Part shown: positions 1-9,213 of the stretch, one piece after another
Layout: every line of letters begins with the position of its first letter
How positions within the stretch are numbered: the stretch's first letter is position 1
Assembly: GCF_000153725.1 (NCBI RefSeq)
Contig: NZ_DS022276.1
Location: forward strand, 2,857,884-2,921,883
Length of the DNA: 64,000 nt
From: Salipiger bermudensis HTCC2601
Lineage (GTDB): Bacteria > Pseudomonadota > Alphaproteobacteria > Rhodobacterales > Rhodobacteraceae
Direction: 5' to 3'
Program-made: the position numbers and the translations under genes
Notes under the pieces: model-generated
What the model was told of the DNA's origin: nothing
What the model saw: only the letters and a program-made list of their open reading frames with translations
Databases searched by the model: none

Positions 1-28
1 GCCCCCGCCGCTCGGCGATCCTCCCCGC

Positions 29-1228
29 TCAGGTCGCGCGCAGCGCGTCGTAGACGGCGGTTTCGAACGCGAGATAGCCGGGGAAGGAGATCGGATCGCC
101 AAAGGGCAGGATCTGGGTCGCCCAATAGCCGCCGATGCCGTTGTGCCGGTCGATCCAGTAGAAGCTGTTGGCGAGCCCCGCCCAGCCGATGGCCCCGGCC
201 GGGCGGCCGGTCGGGGCCTCCTCGGTGTTGACCATAAACGTGTATGACCAGTCCTTGCCGAGGCCCGGGAAGAACTCGGCGTCATTCGACAGGGACGGGA
301 TGACGCCGGGCAGCATCGTCACCTTCTGCGGCGGCACCAGCGCGCCCTTGACGGCCCAGTCCACGGTCTCCGGCTTCAGCACCCGCCCGTTCGGGCCGTC
401 GCCGTCGTTCAGCCACATGCGGATGAACTTCATGTATTCCGGCACGGTGCCGTAGAGACCATGCCCGCCCATGTCGATCTCCGGGTTGTCGGGCAGGGCG
501 AAGCCGTCCATCGGGTCGAGCGCCATGCCGTCGCCACGGGCGTGGATGGTCGCGCTCCGGTCCTTCATCGCGTCGCTGCGGGTAAAGGCGATCTCGTTCA
601 TGTCCAGCGGATCGAAGACCCGCTCGCGCATGACCTCGCCAAGGCGCTTTCCCCGGATGCCCTCGACCACTTGGCCGACCCAGTCGATATTTGTGCCGTA
701 TTCCCACTTTTCGCCCGGATCGAAGAGCAGAGGCGTCTCCAGCGCCGCGCGCGTCCCGGTGACCACCGAGGGCTGACCGTGCTCTTCGGCCATGCACTTG
801 TACATCTCGTTGAAGAAGTCGTAGCCGAAACCCGCGGTGTGCAGCATCAGCTGCCGCGTGGTGATCTCGGTCTTCGGTGCGCGCAGGCGCGGCTGCCCTC
901 CGGCATCGAAGCCTTCGAGCACCTGCGCCTCGCCCAGCCAGGGCGCGTAGTCGCTGGCCGGCGCATCGAGGTCCAGAAGACCGTCCTCGACGCATTGCAG
1001 GGCGCAGGTGCCCGCGATGGCCTTGGTGGTCGAGAAGATGGCAAAGACGGTGTCCTCGGTCATCGGGTGGTCACCGAGGCGGCGGTCTCCGGCGGCACCG
1101 GAATAGATGTCACGCTCACGGTCGGTCACCATGGCGACGACGCCCGGAACGCGGGTCGATCCCTCGGTCACCTTGGTCAGAACCGCGTCCAGCGCGGATG
1201 CGAGATCTTCGGTATGGATGTCCTTCAT
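29..1228 (-). CDS. Serine hydrolase / esterase of the class C beta-lactamase fold
   Basis: Encodes 399 residues with no obvious signal peptide, so probably a cytoplasmic esterase. The SxxK nucleophile motif is Ser66-Thr-Thr-Lys69, and Tyr177 in WEYGTN is the candidate general base; this pattern is typical of EstB-like esterases rather than true beta-lactamases. An upstream in-frame TTG at 1324 would add 32 residues, but the ATG at 1228 is preceded by GGGAGG at 5 bases, so I chose it. It lies downstream of an AraC regulator on the same strand and near a flavin monooxygenase and an alcohol dehydrogenase. Ester cleavage after a Baeyer-Villiger oxidation is a reasonable but unproven role. Confidence 0.85.
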   Translation of the reverse strand: MKDIHTEDLASALDAVLTKVTEGSTRVPGVVAMVTDRERDIYSGAAGDRRLGDHPMTEDTVFAIFSTTKAIAGTCALQCVEDGLLDLDAPASDYAPWLGEAQVLEGFDAGGQPRLRAPKTEITTRQLMLHTAGFGYDFFNEMYKCMAEEHGQPSVVTGTRAALETPLLFDPGEKWEYGTNIDWVGQVVEGIRGKRLGEVMRERVFDPLDMNEIAFTRSDAMKDRSATIHARGDGMALDPMDGFALPDNPEIDMGGHGLYGTVPEYMKFIRMWLNDGDGPNGRVLKPETVDWAVKGALVPPQKVTMLPGVIPSLSNDAEFFPGLGKDWSYTFMVNTEEAPTGRPAGAIGWAGLANSFYWIDRHNGIGGYWATQILPFGDPISFPGYLAFETAVYDALRAT

Positions 1229-1334
1229 CTTGTCCTCCCATTGAACATGCGAGAACCAGGATGCCTGCTCGCCAGGGCGGCCGCTGTCATCGAACGGCAG
1301 CGCCTGTTCGCGTTCGGAAGCCAAATTGCGCGCG

Positions 1335-2273
1335 TCAGCCGCTCTTGCGCCTGCGGGTCTGGGAGGGCGTCTCGCCGAAGCGCGCGCGGTATCGGCCCGC
1401 CAGCGCGCCGAAATTGCTGAAGCCCCAGGCGCTGGCGATCGCTGTCACGGTCATCTCCTCGGGCAGGGTTTCGAGGTCCTGCCGGAAGCCCTCCAGCCGC
1501 CGCGCCGCGAGAAAGCCACGCGGGGACAGGCCGCGAAACTTGCGGAACCCTCCCGAGAGCGTGCGTGCGGTGACCCCGACGCGTGCTGCCACATCGCCGA
1601 TCGACGGCGCCTCGCGCGCCTCGGCGGTCAGGATCTCTTCCGCCCGTCGGACATATCCCGGAGCGGCACAGCGTGCGCCGGTCTCCAGCGACAGGCCCGC
1701 CGCGCCGGCCCATTGGCGCAGAAGCTCGACGCAGAGGATTTCCTCGATATGGCGCGCCATCGCCGTCTCGTGCGAGCCGCCATCGGCACGCACCAGCGTC
1801 CGCGCCGCGTAATCAAGCAGTGACAGCCAGGCCGATCCCGGCCCGCCGAACTTGACCCGGCGGGTCCAGAGATCGTCATCGGGGACGAAGCCGTACCAGC
1901 GCTCGGCGGTGTCTGCCATGACCTGATGCGGGATGGTGAGGTTCAGCTGCATGTGGTCCGGGTCGCCCTCGAGCCAGTAATCGGTGCGTGAGCAGTCCAC
2001 CACGAAGCTCTCCCCAGCTCCGGTGGGGACCGAGCCGCCGTCGGTCTGGTGGTCGAGCGCGCCCTTGAGCGTGTTCAGCACCAGGATGTTCCCGGCCTCA
2101 GGGTCGAAGCGGTCAAGATGAATGCCCGTGCCGTAGGAAAAGCGGGTCATGGTCACCCGCCCGGCTCTTGCCGAGATCATCGTGGCATCCGGGTGTGCGT
2201 GCCTAACAAGGGGCCTGACCTGATAGGGCATGTAGACCGTCTGACAGAAAGCCTCGACCTCGTCCCAATCCAT
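1335..2273 (-). CDS. AraC family transcriptional regulator
   Basis: The C-terminal hundred residues hold two helix-turn-helix units typical of AraC/XylS proteins ([19 protein letters not shown] and later [20 protein letters not shown]), and the N-terminal part resembles the AraC-binding-like sensor domain. The start is uncertain. The frame stays open to 2567, but the sequence above about residue 60 of that longer frame looks non-coding (arginine/alanine-rich, with a TTA codon). ATG at 2273 gives 312 residues but has no clear ribosome binding site; GTG codons further upstream are alternatives. It lies 106 bases upstream of the esterase on the same strand, so it may be cotranscribed with it. 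Confidence 0.8.
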   Translation of the reverse strand: MDWDEVEAFCQTVYMPYQVRPLVRHAHPDATMISARAGRVTMTRFSYGTGIHLDRFDPEAGNILVLNTLKGALDHQTDGGSVPTGAGESFVVDCSRTDYWLEGDPDHMQLNLTIPHQVMADTAERWYGFVPDDDLWTRRVKFGGPGSAWLSLLDYAARTLVRADGGSHETAMARHIEEILCVELLRQWAGAAGLSLETGARCAAPGYVRRAEEILTAEAREAPSIGDVAARVGVTARTLSGGFRKFRGLSPRGFLAARRLEGFRQDLETLPEEMTVTAIASAWGFSNFGALAGRYRARFGETPSQTRRRKSG

Positions 2274-2744
2274 CGAGCGCGTCGCGCCGCCATGATGGAT
2301 CCGTCGGCCTTCGGCATCCCGCACGAGGGCATCTTCCAACAAAATCCCGCTCCTCCTCGCGATTTCGATGAGCGCCGAAGGTAACACAGTTTCGAGCTGG
2401 ATCGATCTACTTTGGCGGCGGCTGGGCGGGTTGCGGCGGCAACCTGCGCAAGTCCACCGGCCTGCAAGCCCCGTGGTCGCGCAGCGACAGGCGGCCCGTT
2501 CGGCGCCCGCCAACGCTGATGCGGACGCCATGGCGCGCCGTCTTCGACCGAAGACGCCGGATGCCAAGCATCGTGAGCGAGGAGGAAATGCCCGCGCGTG
2601 CCGGCACGTCCCGACCCGTCAGCCGAATGGACGCGTTGCGGCAAGCCGGCTCGCCCTAGTCGGCGGAGTGTCGCGGATATCGACCAAAGTTCATCCGGCG
2701 TTTGCGTTGGCCCGTGGTAGGGTCGGTGTCGAGGAGGGGCACGC
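2274..2744. other. Divergent intergenic region between AraC-type and AcoR-type regulator genes
   Basis: About 470 bases with no recognisable protein. Frames here give arginine- and alanine-rich translations typical of shadow reading. It must hold the promoters of the AcoR-type gene and probably the AraC-type gene, and may include a short true N-terminal extension of the latter. No convincing -35/-10 pair or palindrome was found. Confidence 0.5.
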
Positions 2745-4484
2745 ATGATCGGGAGCAAGCATATCGAAGAGATCGCGCAGGTCCTGGATGGTCTTGCCAC
2801 CGGGCGTGACAGCTATGTGGATGCGTCCTGGCGGCGCTGTGTCGAACTCTACGGGATGGATCCCGAGCGCAGCGAGCCCGCCCATATTGTCACCGAAGCC
2901 GAGTTCCGCGCCCATCGTGATCAGGCTGACTGGATGATCGGCGCAGCCCGCGCGAGCCTGCAGAGCCTCTTTCGGCAGGTTGCGGGGCAGAATTACGTGC
3001 TGCTGCTGACCGATGCCAAGGGCGTCTGCGTCGACTTCTTCGGTGACAGCCTCTTCGCGGACGAGCTGCGCGGGGCGGGGCTTTATCTCGGCTCGAACTG
3101 GTCCGAGGATCTTGCCGGAACCTGCGGCGTGGGAGCTTGCATCGTGACCGGCGAGCCGGTCACGGTCCATCAGGACGACCATTTCGGAAATGCCCACACC
3201 GCGCTCTCCTGCACCTCTGCGCCGATCTACGACAGCCTCGGCCAGCTGGCCGCGGTGCTCGACATCTCTTTGCTGCGCTCGCCCTCGCCGAAAAGCAGCC
3301 AGAACCTTGCCATGTCGCTGGTGACTGCGGCGGCGCGGCGGGTCGAGATGGCCAACCTGATGGCCGCGAGCCGTCGCGAATGGGTTTTGAGGTTTTCCTC
3401 CAGCCCGGAGTTCCTTGATGTGGACCCCGAGTGCGCGGTTGCTCTTGACGGCTCGGGCCGGGTGATCGGGGCAACCCATGCCGCGACACGGATGCTCTCG
3501 CGTGGGGGGCAGTTGATCGGAGAAAAGATCGACGGTCTGCTCGGGATCAGCGTCGACGATCTTCCCGACCTGATGCGTGATCGCCCGACCGAAGAGCGTG
3601 TCGTGGCGCTTGGCGATGGCGGTGCGGTCTTCGGTCACGCGATCGCGCCACAGGCTCCGCGCCGGCCACCGGGGACGACGGTCTCCCGCAGCTCCGGCGG
3701 CGTCCTGACCGGGCTCGCGGGCAGTGATCCCGGCATGGACCGCCTCTTGTCGCGGGTGGAACGGCTCGCGCCGACAGAGGTTCCGCTGGTGCTCTGCGGA
3801 GAGAGCGGCAGCGGCAAGACAAAGCTCGCCCGCGCCGTTCACATGGCCTCAGGGCGGGGCGGATTCGTTACACTGGACTGCGCTGGGATGCAGGCCGACG
3901 AGATGGCCTCGGTGATCGAGGTGCAGCCCCGACCTGCGACGCTGCTGCTTCGGCGCATCGAGGACCTTTCCGAGACAGCCGCGCTTGCGCTGCCCGGGCT
4001 TCTGGATGCGCATTCCGACCTGCGACCGATCGCAACCAGCGGCCTCTCGCCAAGTGCTCTTCTTTCGCACGAGATCCTGCCGTGCGCGCTCTATCACCGA
4101 CTTGCCGGGGCTGTCTTCGAGCTGCCGCCGTTGCGCGAGCGGCAAGATCTTGGCTGGCTGATCGAGCGGCTGCTGTGGCGGCGGTCCGGCGGCGAGATGC
4201 GTCTCACGCCGTCGGCCCGCGCGGAACTGATGGCCCGCGACTGGCCGGGTAATCTGCGCGAGCTGGGCAATGTTCTCGACGTGGCCTGTGCCTTGGCCGA
4301 AGGCTGCGTGATCGACCTGCCGGATCTGCCCGAGCCGCCGCGGCCCTGCGCCGAGGAGCAGAGCCTCGAGGCGGTGCTCGACGCCTGCAATTGGAACATG
4401 GCCCGCGCCGCACGGCGGCTCGGGGTGAACCGCTCGACGGTTCTGCGCCGGATCCGCAAGGAAGGGTTGCGCGCGCCGAACTGA
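2745..4484 (+). CDS. AcoR-type transcriptional activator with degenerate AAA+ domain
   Basis: Encodes 579 residues laid out like acetoin-catabolism regulator AcoR: an N-terminal sensory GAF-like region (about 75-190), a central AAA+ region (about 325-510) and a C-terminal Fis-type helix-turn-helix (MARAARRLGVNRSTVLRRI). A Walker A motif GESGSGKT is present near residue 352. The rest of the sigma-54 activator signature is eroded: the segment that should carry GAFTGA is missing, the Walker B region reads TLLLRRIEDL instead of TLFLDEIGDM, and the arginine-finger region reads LPCALYHRLAG. It therefore probably cannot remodel sigma-54 polymerase and may act as a plain DNA-binding regulator. It precedes the monooxygenase and dehydrogenase genes, its likely targets. 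Confidence 0.85.
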   Translation: MIGSKHIEEIAQVLDGLATGRDSYVDASWRRCVELYGMDPERSEPAHIVTEAEFRAHRDQADWMIGAARASLQSLFRQVAGQNYVLLLTDAKGVCVDFFGDSLFADELRGAGLYLGSNWSEDLAGTCGVGACIVTGEPVTVHQDDHFGNAHTALSCTSAPIYDSLGQLAAVLDISLLRSPSPKSSQNLAMSLVTAAARRVEMANLMAASRREWVLRFSSSPEFLDVDPECAVALDGSGRVIGATHAATRMLSRGGQLIGEKIDGLLGISVDDLPDLMRDRPTEERVVALGDGGAVFGHAIAPQAPRRPPGTTVSRSSGGVLTGLAGSDPGMDRLLSRVERLAPTEVPLVLCGESGSGKTKLARAVHMASGRGGFVTLDCAGMQADEMASVIEVQPRPATLLLRRIEDLSETAALALPGLLDAHSDLRPIATSGLSPSALLSHEILPCALYHRLAGAVFELPPLRERQDLGWLIERLLWRRSGGEMRLTPSARAELMARDWPGNLRELGNVLDVACALAEGCVIDLPDLPEPPRPCAEEQSLEAVLDACNWNMARAARRLGVNRSTVLRRIRKEGLRAPN

Positions 4485-4497
4485 CGCGTTGCGCGGC

Positions 4498-4511
4498 GTT
4501 GCGTTTGCAAC
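4498..4511. promoter_or_regulatory. Inverted repeat upstream of the monooxygenase operon, candidate operator
   Basis: A perfect palindrome with 5-base arms, GTTGC-GTTT-GCAAC, sits 13 bases after the regulator stop and 113 bases before the monooxygenase ATG. Related half-sites (GCGTTGCG on one side, TGCCGCAATC on the other) surround it. Its position suits a binding site for the AcoR-type protein. This is inference; the arms are short. Confidence 0.35.
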
Positions 4512-4624
4512 ATGCTGCGATGCCGCAATCTGAGAGGCAGCCAAAATTGTCGGATTCGCGTGGCCCGAGGGCGGCAGGGCTCGCCACACTCTCCTCATCA
4601 CATTGCCTATGAGGAGGATACGCA

Positions 4625-6424
4625 ATGCTCGACTCGACCGTCACCGCCGAAGTGCAGGACATGCTCGACAGCCTGAACGCCGCCCTGGAGGAGGGCGACG
4701 CGCAGGCTGCCAGTGCACTCTTTGCCACCGACAGCTACTGGCGCGACCTGATCGCCGTCACCTGGAACCTGAAGACCGTGGAGGGGCCCGCCGGCGTGCA
4801 GGACATGCTCGCGGCCCAGCTCAAGCACACCAAGCCGCGCAGCTTTGCCATTCAGAAGGGAGAGCTCCCTGGAGAGGATGGCGGCGTCATCACCGCGTGG
4901 ATCACCTTCGAGACCGCCGTCGGGCGGGGCTGGGGGCTGATGCGCCTGAAGGACGGCCGCATCTGGACGTTGCTGACAGCGCTGCAGGAGCTGAAGGGGT
5001 TCGAGGAAAACCGCGGCAAGCGCCGCCCGATGGGGGCCGAGCACGGTGCCGCGAAGAACCGCAAGTCGTGGAAGGAAAAGCGCGAGGCGGAGGCGTCCGA
5101 GCTCGGCTATACCGAGCAGCCCTATACCGTCATCATCGGCGGCGGGCAGGGCGGTATCGCGCTTGGCGCGCGGCTGCGGCAGCTCGGCGTGCCGACCATC
5201 GTGCTCGACAAGCATGACCGTCCGGGCGACCAGTGGCGGTCGCGGTACAAGTCGCTCTGCCTGCACGATCCGATCTGGTACGATCACCTGCCGTATATCA
5301 AGTTTCCCGACAACTGGCCGGTCTTCACGCCCAAGGACAAGGTCGGCGACTGGCTCGAGATGTACACCAAGGTCATGGAGATCAACTACTGGACCCGGTC
5401 CGAGGTGCAGAAGGCGGCCTATGACGAGGCCACCGACACATGGGAGGTCAAGGTCAATCGCGACGGCGAGGAGGTGACGCTGCGCCCGACCCAGCTGGTT
5501 CTGGCGACCGGCATGTCGGGCAAGGCCAACATCCCCTCCTTCCCGGGCATGGAGAGCTTCAAGGGCACGATCCAGCATTCCTCGCAGCACGAGGGGCCGG
5601 ACGCGTGGACCGGCAAGAAGGTGGTGGTCGTCGGCTCGAACAACTCGGCGCACGACATCTGCGCTGCGCTCTGGGAGGCCGATGCCGACGTGACGATGGT
5701 GCAGCGCAGCTCGACCCATATCGTGCGCTCGGACACGCTCATGGAGATCGGCCTCGGCGCGCTCTACTCGGAGGACGCGGTGGCCAGCGGCATGACGACC
5801 GAGAAAGCGGACATGGTCTTTGCCTCGCTGCCCTACCGGATCATGCACGAGTTCCAGATCCCGCTCTACGACCAGATGAAGGAACGCGACGCCGAGTTCT
5901 ATGCCGGGCTTGAGAAGGCCGGGTTCGATCTCGACTGGGGCGATGACGGCTCGGGCCTGTTCATGAAGTACCTGCGCCGCGGTTCGGGATATTACATCGA
6001 CGTAGGCGCCAGCCAGCTTATCATCGATGGCGAGGTGAAGCTGGTGAAGGGGCAGGTGGAACGCTTCGACGAGACCGGTGTGGTGCTGGCCGATGGGACG
6101 CATCTCGAGGCCGACCTCGTGGTGATGGCCACGGGCTACGGCAGCATGAACGGCTGGGCCGCGGATCTCATCAATCAGGAGGTGGCGGACAAGGTCGGCA
6201 AGGTCTGGGGCCTTGGCTCCGACACCACCAAGGATCCCGGCCCCTGGGAGGGCGAACAGCGCAACATGTGGAAGCCGACCCAGCAGGAGAACCTGTGGTT
6301 TCACGGCGGCAACCTGCACCAGTCGCGGCACTACTCTCTGTATCTCGCGTTGCAACTGAAGGCCCGGATGGAGGGCATCGACACCCCCGTCTACGGCCTG
6401 CAGGAGGTGCATCACCTGTCGTGA
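4625..6424 (+). CDS. Flavin-dependent monooxygenase (CzcO/BVMO-like) with NTF2-like N-terminal domain
   Basis: Encodes 599 residues. Residues 1 to about 130 resemble a SnoaL/NTF2-like domain. The rest is a flavoprotein of the FMO / Baeyer-Villiger class: FAD-binding GGGQGG near residue 172, a second Rossmann motif VVVVGSNNSAHD near 335 for NADPH, and ATGYGSMNG near 501. Expected chemistry is NADPH- and O2-dependent oxygenation of a small substrate such as a ketone; the substrate cannot be read from sequence. The ATG has a strong AGGAGG at 7 bases. It is followed 87 bases later by a zinc dehydrogenase, likely in one operon, and preceded by an AcoR-type activator gene. Confidence 0.87.
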   Translation: MLDSTVTAEVQDMLDSLNAALEEGDAQAASALFATDSYWRDLIAVTWNLKTVEGPAGVQDMLAAQLKHTKPRSFAIQKGELPGEDGGVITAWITFETAVGRGWGLMRLKDGRIWTLLTALQELKGFEENRGKRRPMGAEHGAAKNRKSWKEKREAEASELGYTEQPYTVIIGGGQGGIALGARLRQLGVPTIVLDKHDRPGDQWRSRYKSLCLHDPIWYDHLPYIKFPDNWPVFTPKDKVGDWLEMYTKVMEINYWTRSEVQKAAYDEATDTWEVKVNRDGEEVTLRPTQLVLATGMSGKANIPSFPGMESFKGTIQHSSQHEGPDAWTGKKVVVVGSNNSAHDICAALWEADADVTMVQRSSTHIVRSDTLMEIGLGALYSEDAVASGMTTEKADMVFASLPYRIMHEFQIPLYDQMKERDAEFYAGLEKAGFDLDWGDDGSGLFMKYLRRGSGYYIDVGASQLIIDGEVKLVKGQVERFDETGVVLADGTHLEADLVVMATGYGSMNGWAADLINQEVADKVGKVWGLGSDTTKDPGPWEGEQRNMWKPTQQENLWFHGGNLHQSRHYSLYLALQLKARMEGIDTPVYGLQEVHHLS

Positions 6425-6511
6425 TGCCCTCTCCGGCGCGCCGCGATGGCGCGTCGCGCGCCCGGCCAGTCCTCCCGCCGGGCGCATCCTTTCTGACATC
6501 GGAGAAAAAAC

Positions 6512-7564
6512 ATGAAAGCAGCACGTTGGCATGGCGTGAAGGATATCCGCGTCGAAGATATCGCAGACCCGCAGCCCGGTAAGGGCGAGGTGAAAGTCAA
6601 GGTTGCCTGGACCGGAATCTGCGGCAGCGACCTGCACGAGTATCTGGCCGGGCCGATCTTTGTGCCGGTGGACGAAGACCACCCCCTGAGCCACGACAAG
6701 GCGCCGATCACCATGGGGCACGAATATTGCGGTACGGTCGCCGAGCTGGGCGACGGCGTCACCGACCTCGCGATCGGCGACCGCGTCGCGATCGAGCCGA
6801 TCTTTGCCTGCGGGGCGTGCCCGGCCTGCCTCGAGGGCAAGTACAACCTTTGCGACAGCCTTGGCTTTGTCGGCCTGTCCGGCGGACATGGTGGTTTCGC
6901 CGCGCACAGCGTCGTGCCCGCGCGCATGGTCCACAAGATGCCTGAAGGACTGTCGATGGAACAAGGCGCGCTCGTAGAGCCTGCGGCCGTCGCACTGCAC
7001 GCTGTGCGCCTGTCCAGGATCAAGGCCGGTGACAAGGCCGCCGTCTTTGGCGCGGGCCCGATCGGGCTTCTGGTGGTGGAGTCGCTGCGCGTGGCCGGCG
7101 CCTCTGAAATCCACGTCGTCGAACCGTCGCACGTTCGGCGACAAAAGGCGCTGGATCTCGGCGCGACATCGGTGATCGATCCGACGGCGACCGACGCCGT
7201 GGCTGACATCCGCGCCGCCACGGGTGGGGTGCATGTCGCCTTCGAAGTGACCGGTGTGCCTCAGGTCCTGCCGCAGTGCATCGACGCGACCCGCCACGAA
7301 GGGCAGGTTCTGGTCGTTTCAATCTGGGAACAGGAGGCCTCCTTCCAGCCCAACACGGTCGTGCTCAAGGAGCGACAGGTGCAGGGCACCATCGCCTATC
7401 GCAACGTCTATCCGGCGGTGATGGCGCTGATGACCCAAGGATATTTCAGCGCCGATCAGCTGGTCACGAAGCGCATCGCTTTGGAGGATATCGTCACCGA
7501 AGGTTTCGAGGCACTGGTCGCGGAGAAATCTCATGTGAAGATCCTCGTCGAGGCACCCGGCTGA
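6512..7564 (+). CDS. Zinc-dependent medium-chain dehydrogenase, 2,3-butanediol dehydrogenase-like
   Basis: Encodes 350 residues, the normal length of the family. Catalytic zinc ligands are Cys37 (GICGSDLHEY) and His70-Glu71 (GHEYCG). The structural zinc is held by Cys100, 103, 106 and 114. The NAD(P)-binding motif GAGPIG follows. The sequence after Cys37, with EYLAGPIFVP and an extended acidic loop, resembles 2,3-butanediol dehydrogenases, so it probably interconverts a secondary alcohol or diol and a ketone. GGAG lies 8 bases before the ATG. With the upstream monooxygenase this suggests alcohol to ketone to ester processing. Confidence 0.88.
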   Translation: MKAARWHGVKDIRVEDIADPQPGKGEVKVKVAWTGICGSDLHEYLAGPIFVPVDEDHPLSHDKAPITMGHEYCGTVAELGDGVTDLAIGDRVAIEPIFACGACPACLEGKYNLCDSLGFVGLSGGHGGFAAHSVVPARMVHKMPEGLSMEQGALVEPAAVALHAVRLSRIKAGDKAAVFGAGPIGLLVVESLRVAGASEIHVVEPSHVRRQKALDLGATSVIDPTATDAVADIRAATGGVHVAFEVTGVPQVLPQCIDATRHEGQVLVVSIWEQEASFQPNTVVLKERQVQGTIAYRNVYPAVMALMTQGYFSADQLVTKRIALEDIVTEGFEALVAEKSHVKILVEAPG

Positions 7565-7582
7565 CGCCCCACCAGAGAGAAA

Positions 7583-7614
7583 GCCGGCCGCCCGGAAAAC
7601 GAAGGGCGGCCGGC
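7583..7614. terminator. Bidirectional stem-loop between convergent genes
   Basis: An 11-bp perfect stem (GCCGGCCGCCC / GGGCGGCCGGC) with a 10-base loop, just after the dehydrogenase stop. It lacks a long T-tract. It is well placed to end the dehydrogenase transcript and could also serve the convergent efflux operon. Confidence 0.65.
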
Positions 7615-7818
7615 GTCCCGCAAATCGCGACAGGCTGGTCACAGGCCTGCGCCGACATGCCGCGAACATTCTGGTTCATGTGCACGCCCGATCACACTTC
7701 CGAATTGCAGGTGTGAGCCCGGTCCGGCAGGATCACGTGTCGCCTTTCCCGACAGTGCCGTTTCTTGTGTGGATGGCCGCGCATGGCGGCCATCCCCGCG
7801 GACGACCGGACGTGCTGG

Positions 7819-9180
7819 TCAGCCGCCGGAGGTTGGTGGAAGGGACCAGCCCTTGCCCGCAGCGACCTGCAGTCTTGCCCAACTTGCCGCGAGATCCCGC
7901 ACGCTGGATGCCAGCGTCAGGCGGGCGGCGGCGAGAGAGCGTTGGACCTCGAGATAGTCGAGCAGGGTTGTCGTTCCTCCTTCGTAAGTCGTGCGCGACA
8001 GCGCCACGGCCCGCTCGAACGAAGCCACGCTGCGCCGGTAGCCGGCGACCGCGCGGCGGTCGCGCAGGACGTCGCTCTGCGCCGCCTGCACCTCCTCGAC
8101 TGCGCCCAGGACGGCGCCGCGCCACCCGAGTTCCGCTTGCTGCGCCTGCGCCACGGCGGCGTCGCGATTGGCGCGCAGCACGCCTTGGTTCAGCACCGGG
8201 ATCGACAGTTGTGGCCCGTAGCTCCAGCTGTTCACGCCTTCGAAAGTGGAGACCGTTCCGCCAAGCCGCAGAGACGGGTAAAGCTGCGCCTCGCTGACCC
8301 CGATGCGGGCCGTTGCGGCGGCAAGCTCGGCCTCGGCCGCGCGCAGGTCGGGGCGGTTGCGCAGCAGATCCGCCGGAACTCCCGCCGAGGCGCTGCTGCC
8401 GGGACGGGGCTGGGCGGCGCCGCGTTGCAGGCGGGCCTCGAGACCCTGCGCGGGCTGCGCCAGAAGCGTCGCGATGGCATAGGTCGCGGCGTAGTAGCCC
8501 TGTTCGAGACCGGGCAGCGTGGCCTGCGCCTCGTCGAGCGCCGCTTGCGCCTGTGCCTCGTCCAGCGCGGTGGCCGCGCCCGCCTCGCGCTGGCTCTGGA
8601 CGAGGCTGAGCGTATCGCGCCGGGTTGCCACGGTCTCGCGACTGATCGCGAGTGCGTTCTGGTAGTAGCGCAGGTCGATGTAATTGCTGACAAGCGCCGA
8701 AAGCAGCGCCAGCCGCGCGGTGCCGACGCCCAGCTCTGCCGCTTGCAGGTCGGCGAGCGCCGCCTCGCGGGACCGCCGCTCGCCGCCGAAGAGATCGAGC
8801 ATCAAAGCCGGGGCGAAGATCGCGCCGGAGGTGTTGGTGGTGCCGGAGATCTCCTCGCCGCCGGCGCGGATGGTGTCCGCCGTCAGGCCGCCGCTGACCT
8901 GCGCCGGCAGGCCGGTCGCGCGGGCGGCGGCCTGCGCCTCGGCCACGCGGCTCAGCGCGGTCCGGATGTCGAGGTTCTGGCGCAGGCCGGCCTGCACGAG
9001 TTCACTCAACAGCGCATCGTCATACGAGCGCCACCAGGATTGCAGTGCGGCATCGCCCACCGGCTGCGCATCGCCTTCGGCAAAGGTGGCCGCAAGCGGC
9101 TGGATCGGGGGTTCATGATCGGGGCCGACGGTGCAGGCGCAGAGCGCCAGCACGGCCGGAAGGAGGGCGTAACGTATCAT
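7819..9180 (-). CDS. RND efflux outer-membrane factor (OprM/NodT-type lipoprotein)
   Basis: Encodes 453 residues. The N-terminus is a lipoprotein signal with lipobox LCAC. The body shows the TolC/OprM alternation of long helices and short strand segments, with two repeated halves. It forms the outer-membrane channel of the tripartite pump encoded with the two upstream genes, and is last in the operon, 33 bases after the pump gene. Confidence 0.92.
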   Translation of the reverse strand: MIRYALLPAVLALCACTVGPDHEPPIQPLAATFAEGDAQPVGDAALQSWWRSYDDALLSELVQAGLRQNLDIRTALSRVAEAQAAARATGLPAQVSGGLTADTIRAGGEEISGTTNTSGAIFAPALMLDLFGGERRSREAALADLQAAELGVGTARLALLSALVSNYIDLRYYQNALAISRETVATRRDTLSLVQSQREAGAATALDEAQAQAALDEAQATLPGLEQGYYAATYAIATLLAQPAQGLEARLQRGAAQPRPGSSASAGVPADLLRNRPDLRAAEAELAAATARIGVSEAQLYPSLRLGGTVSTFEGVNSWSYGPQLSIPVLNQGVLRANRDAAVAQAQQAELGWRGAVLGAVEEVQAAQSDVLRDRRAVAGYRRSVASFERAVALSRTTYEGGTTTLLDYLEVQRSLAAARLTLASSVRDLAASWARLQVAAGKGWSLPPTSGG

Positions 9181-9213
9181 GGTCTGTCTTTCAGAAAAGG
9201 ACGGGCAGGGCGG

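Noticed and set aside
2368-2748. 126-codon plus-strand frame in the AraC/AcoR gap
   Set aside because: Low-complexity Arg/Ala/Pro translation, no ribosome binding site, and it overlaps the AcoR start.
4561-4576. Sigma-54-like promoter TGGCCCG-N5-GGCA before the monooxygenase gene
   Set aside because: The GG and GC are 10 bases apart as required, but the -12 half (CGGCA instead of TTGCA) is poor and the adjacent activator lacks GAFTGA. Chance in GC-rich DNA is likely.
4607-7297. Long minus-strand frame opposite the monooxygenase and dehydrogenase genes
   Set aside because: No recognisable domain; both sense-strand genes have clear catalytic motifs and ribosome binding sites.
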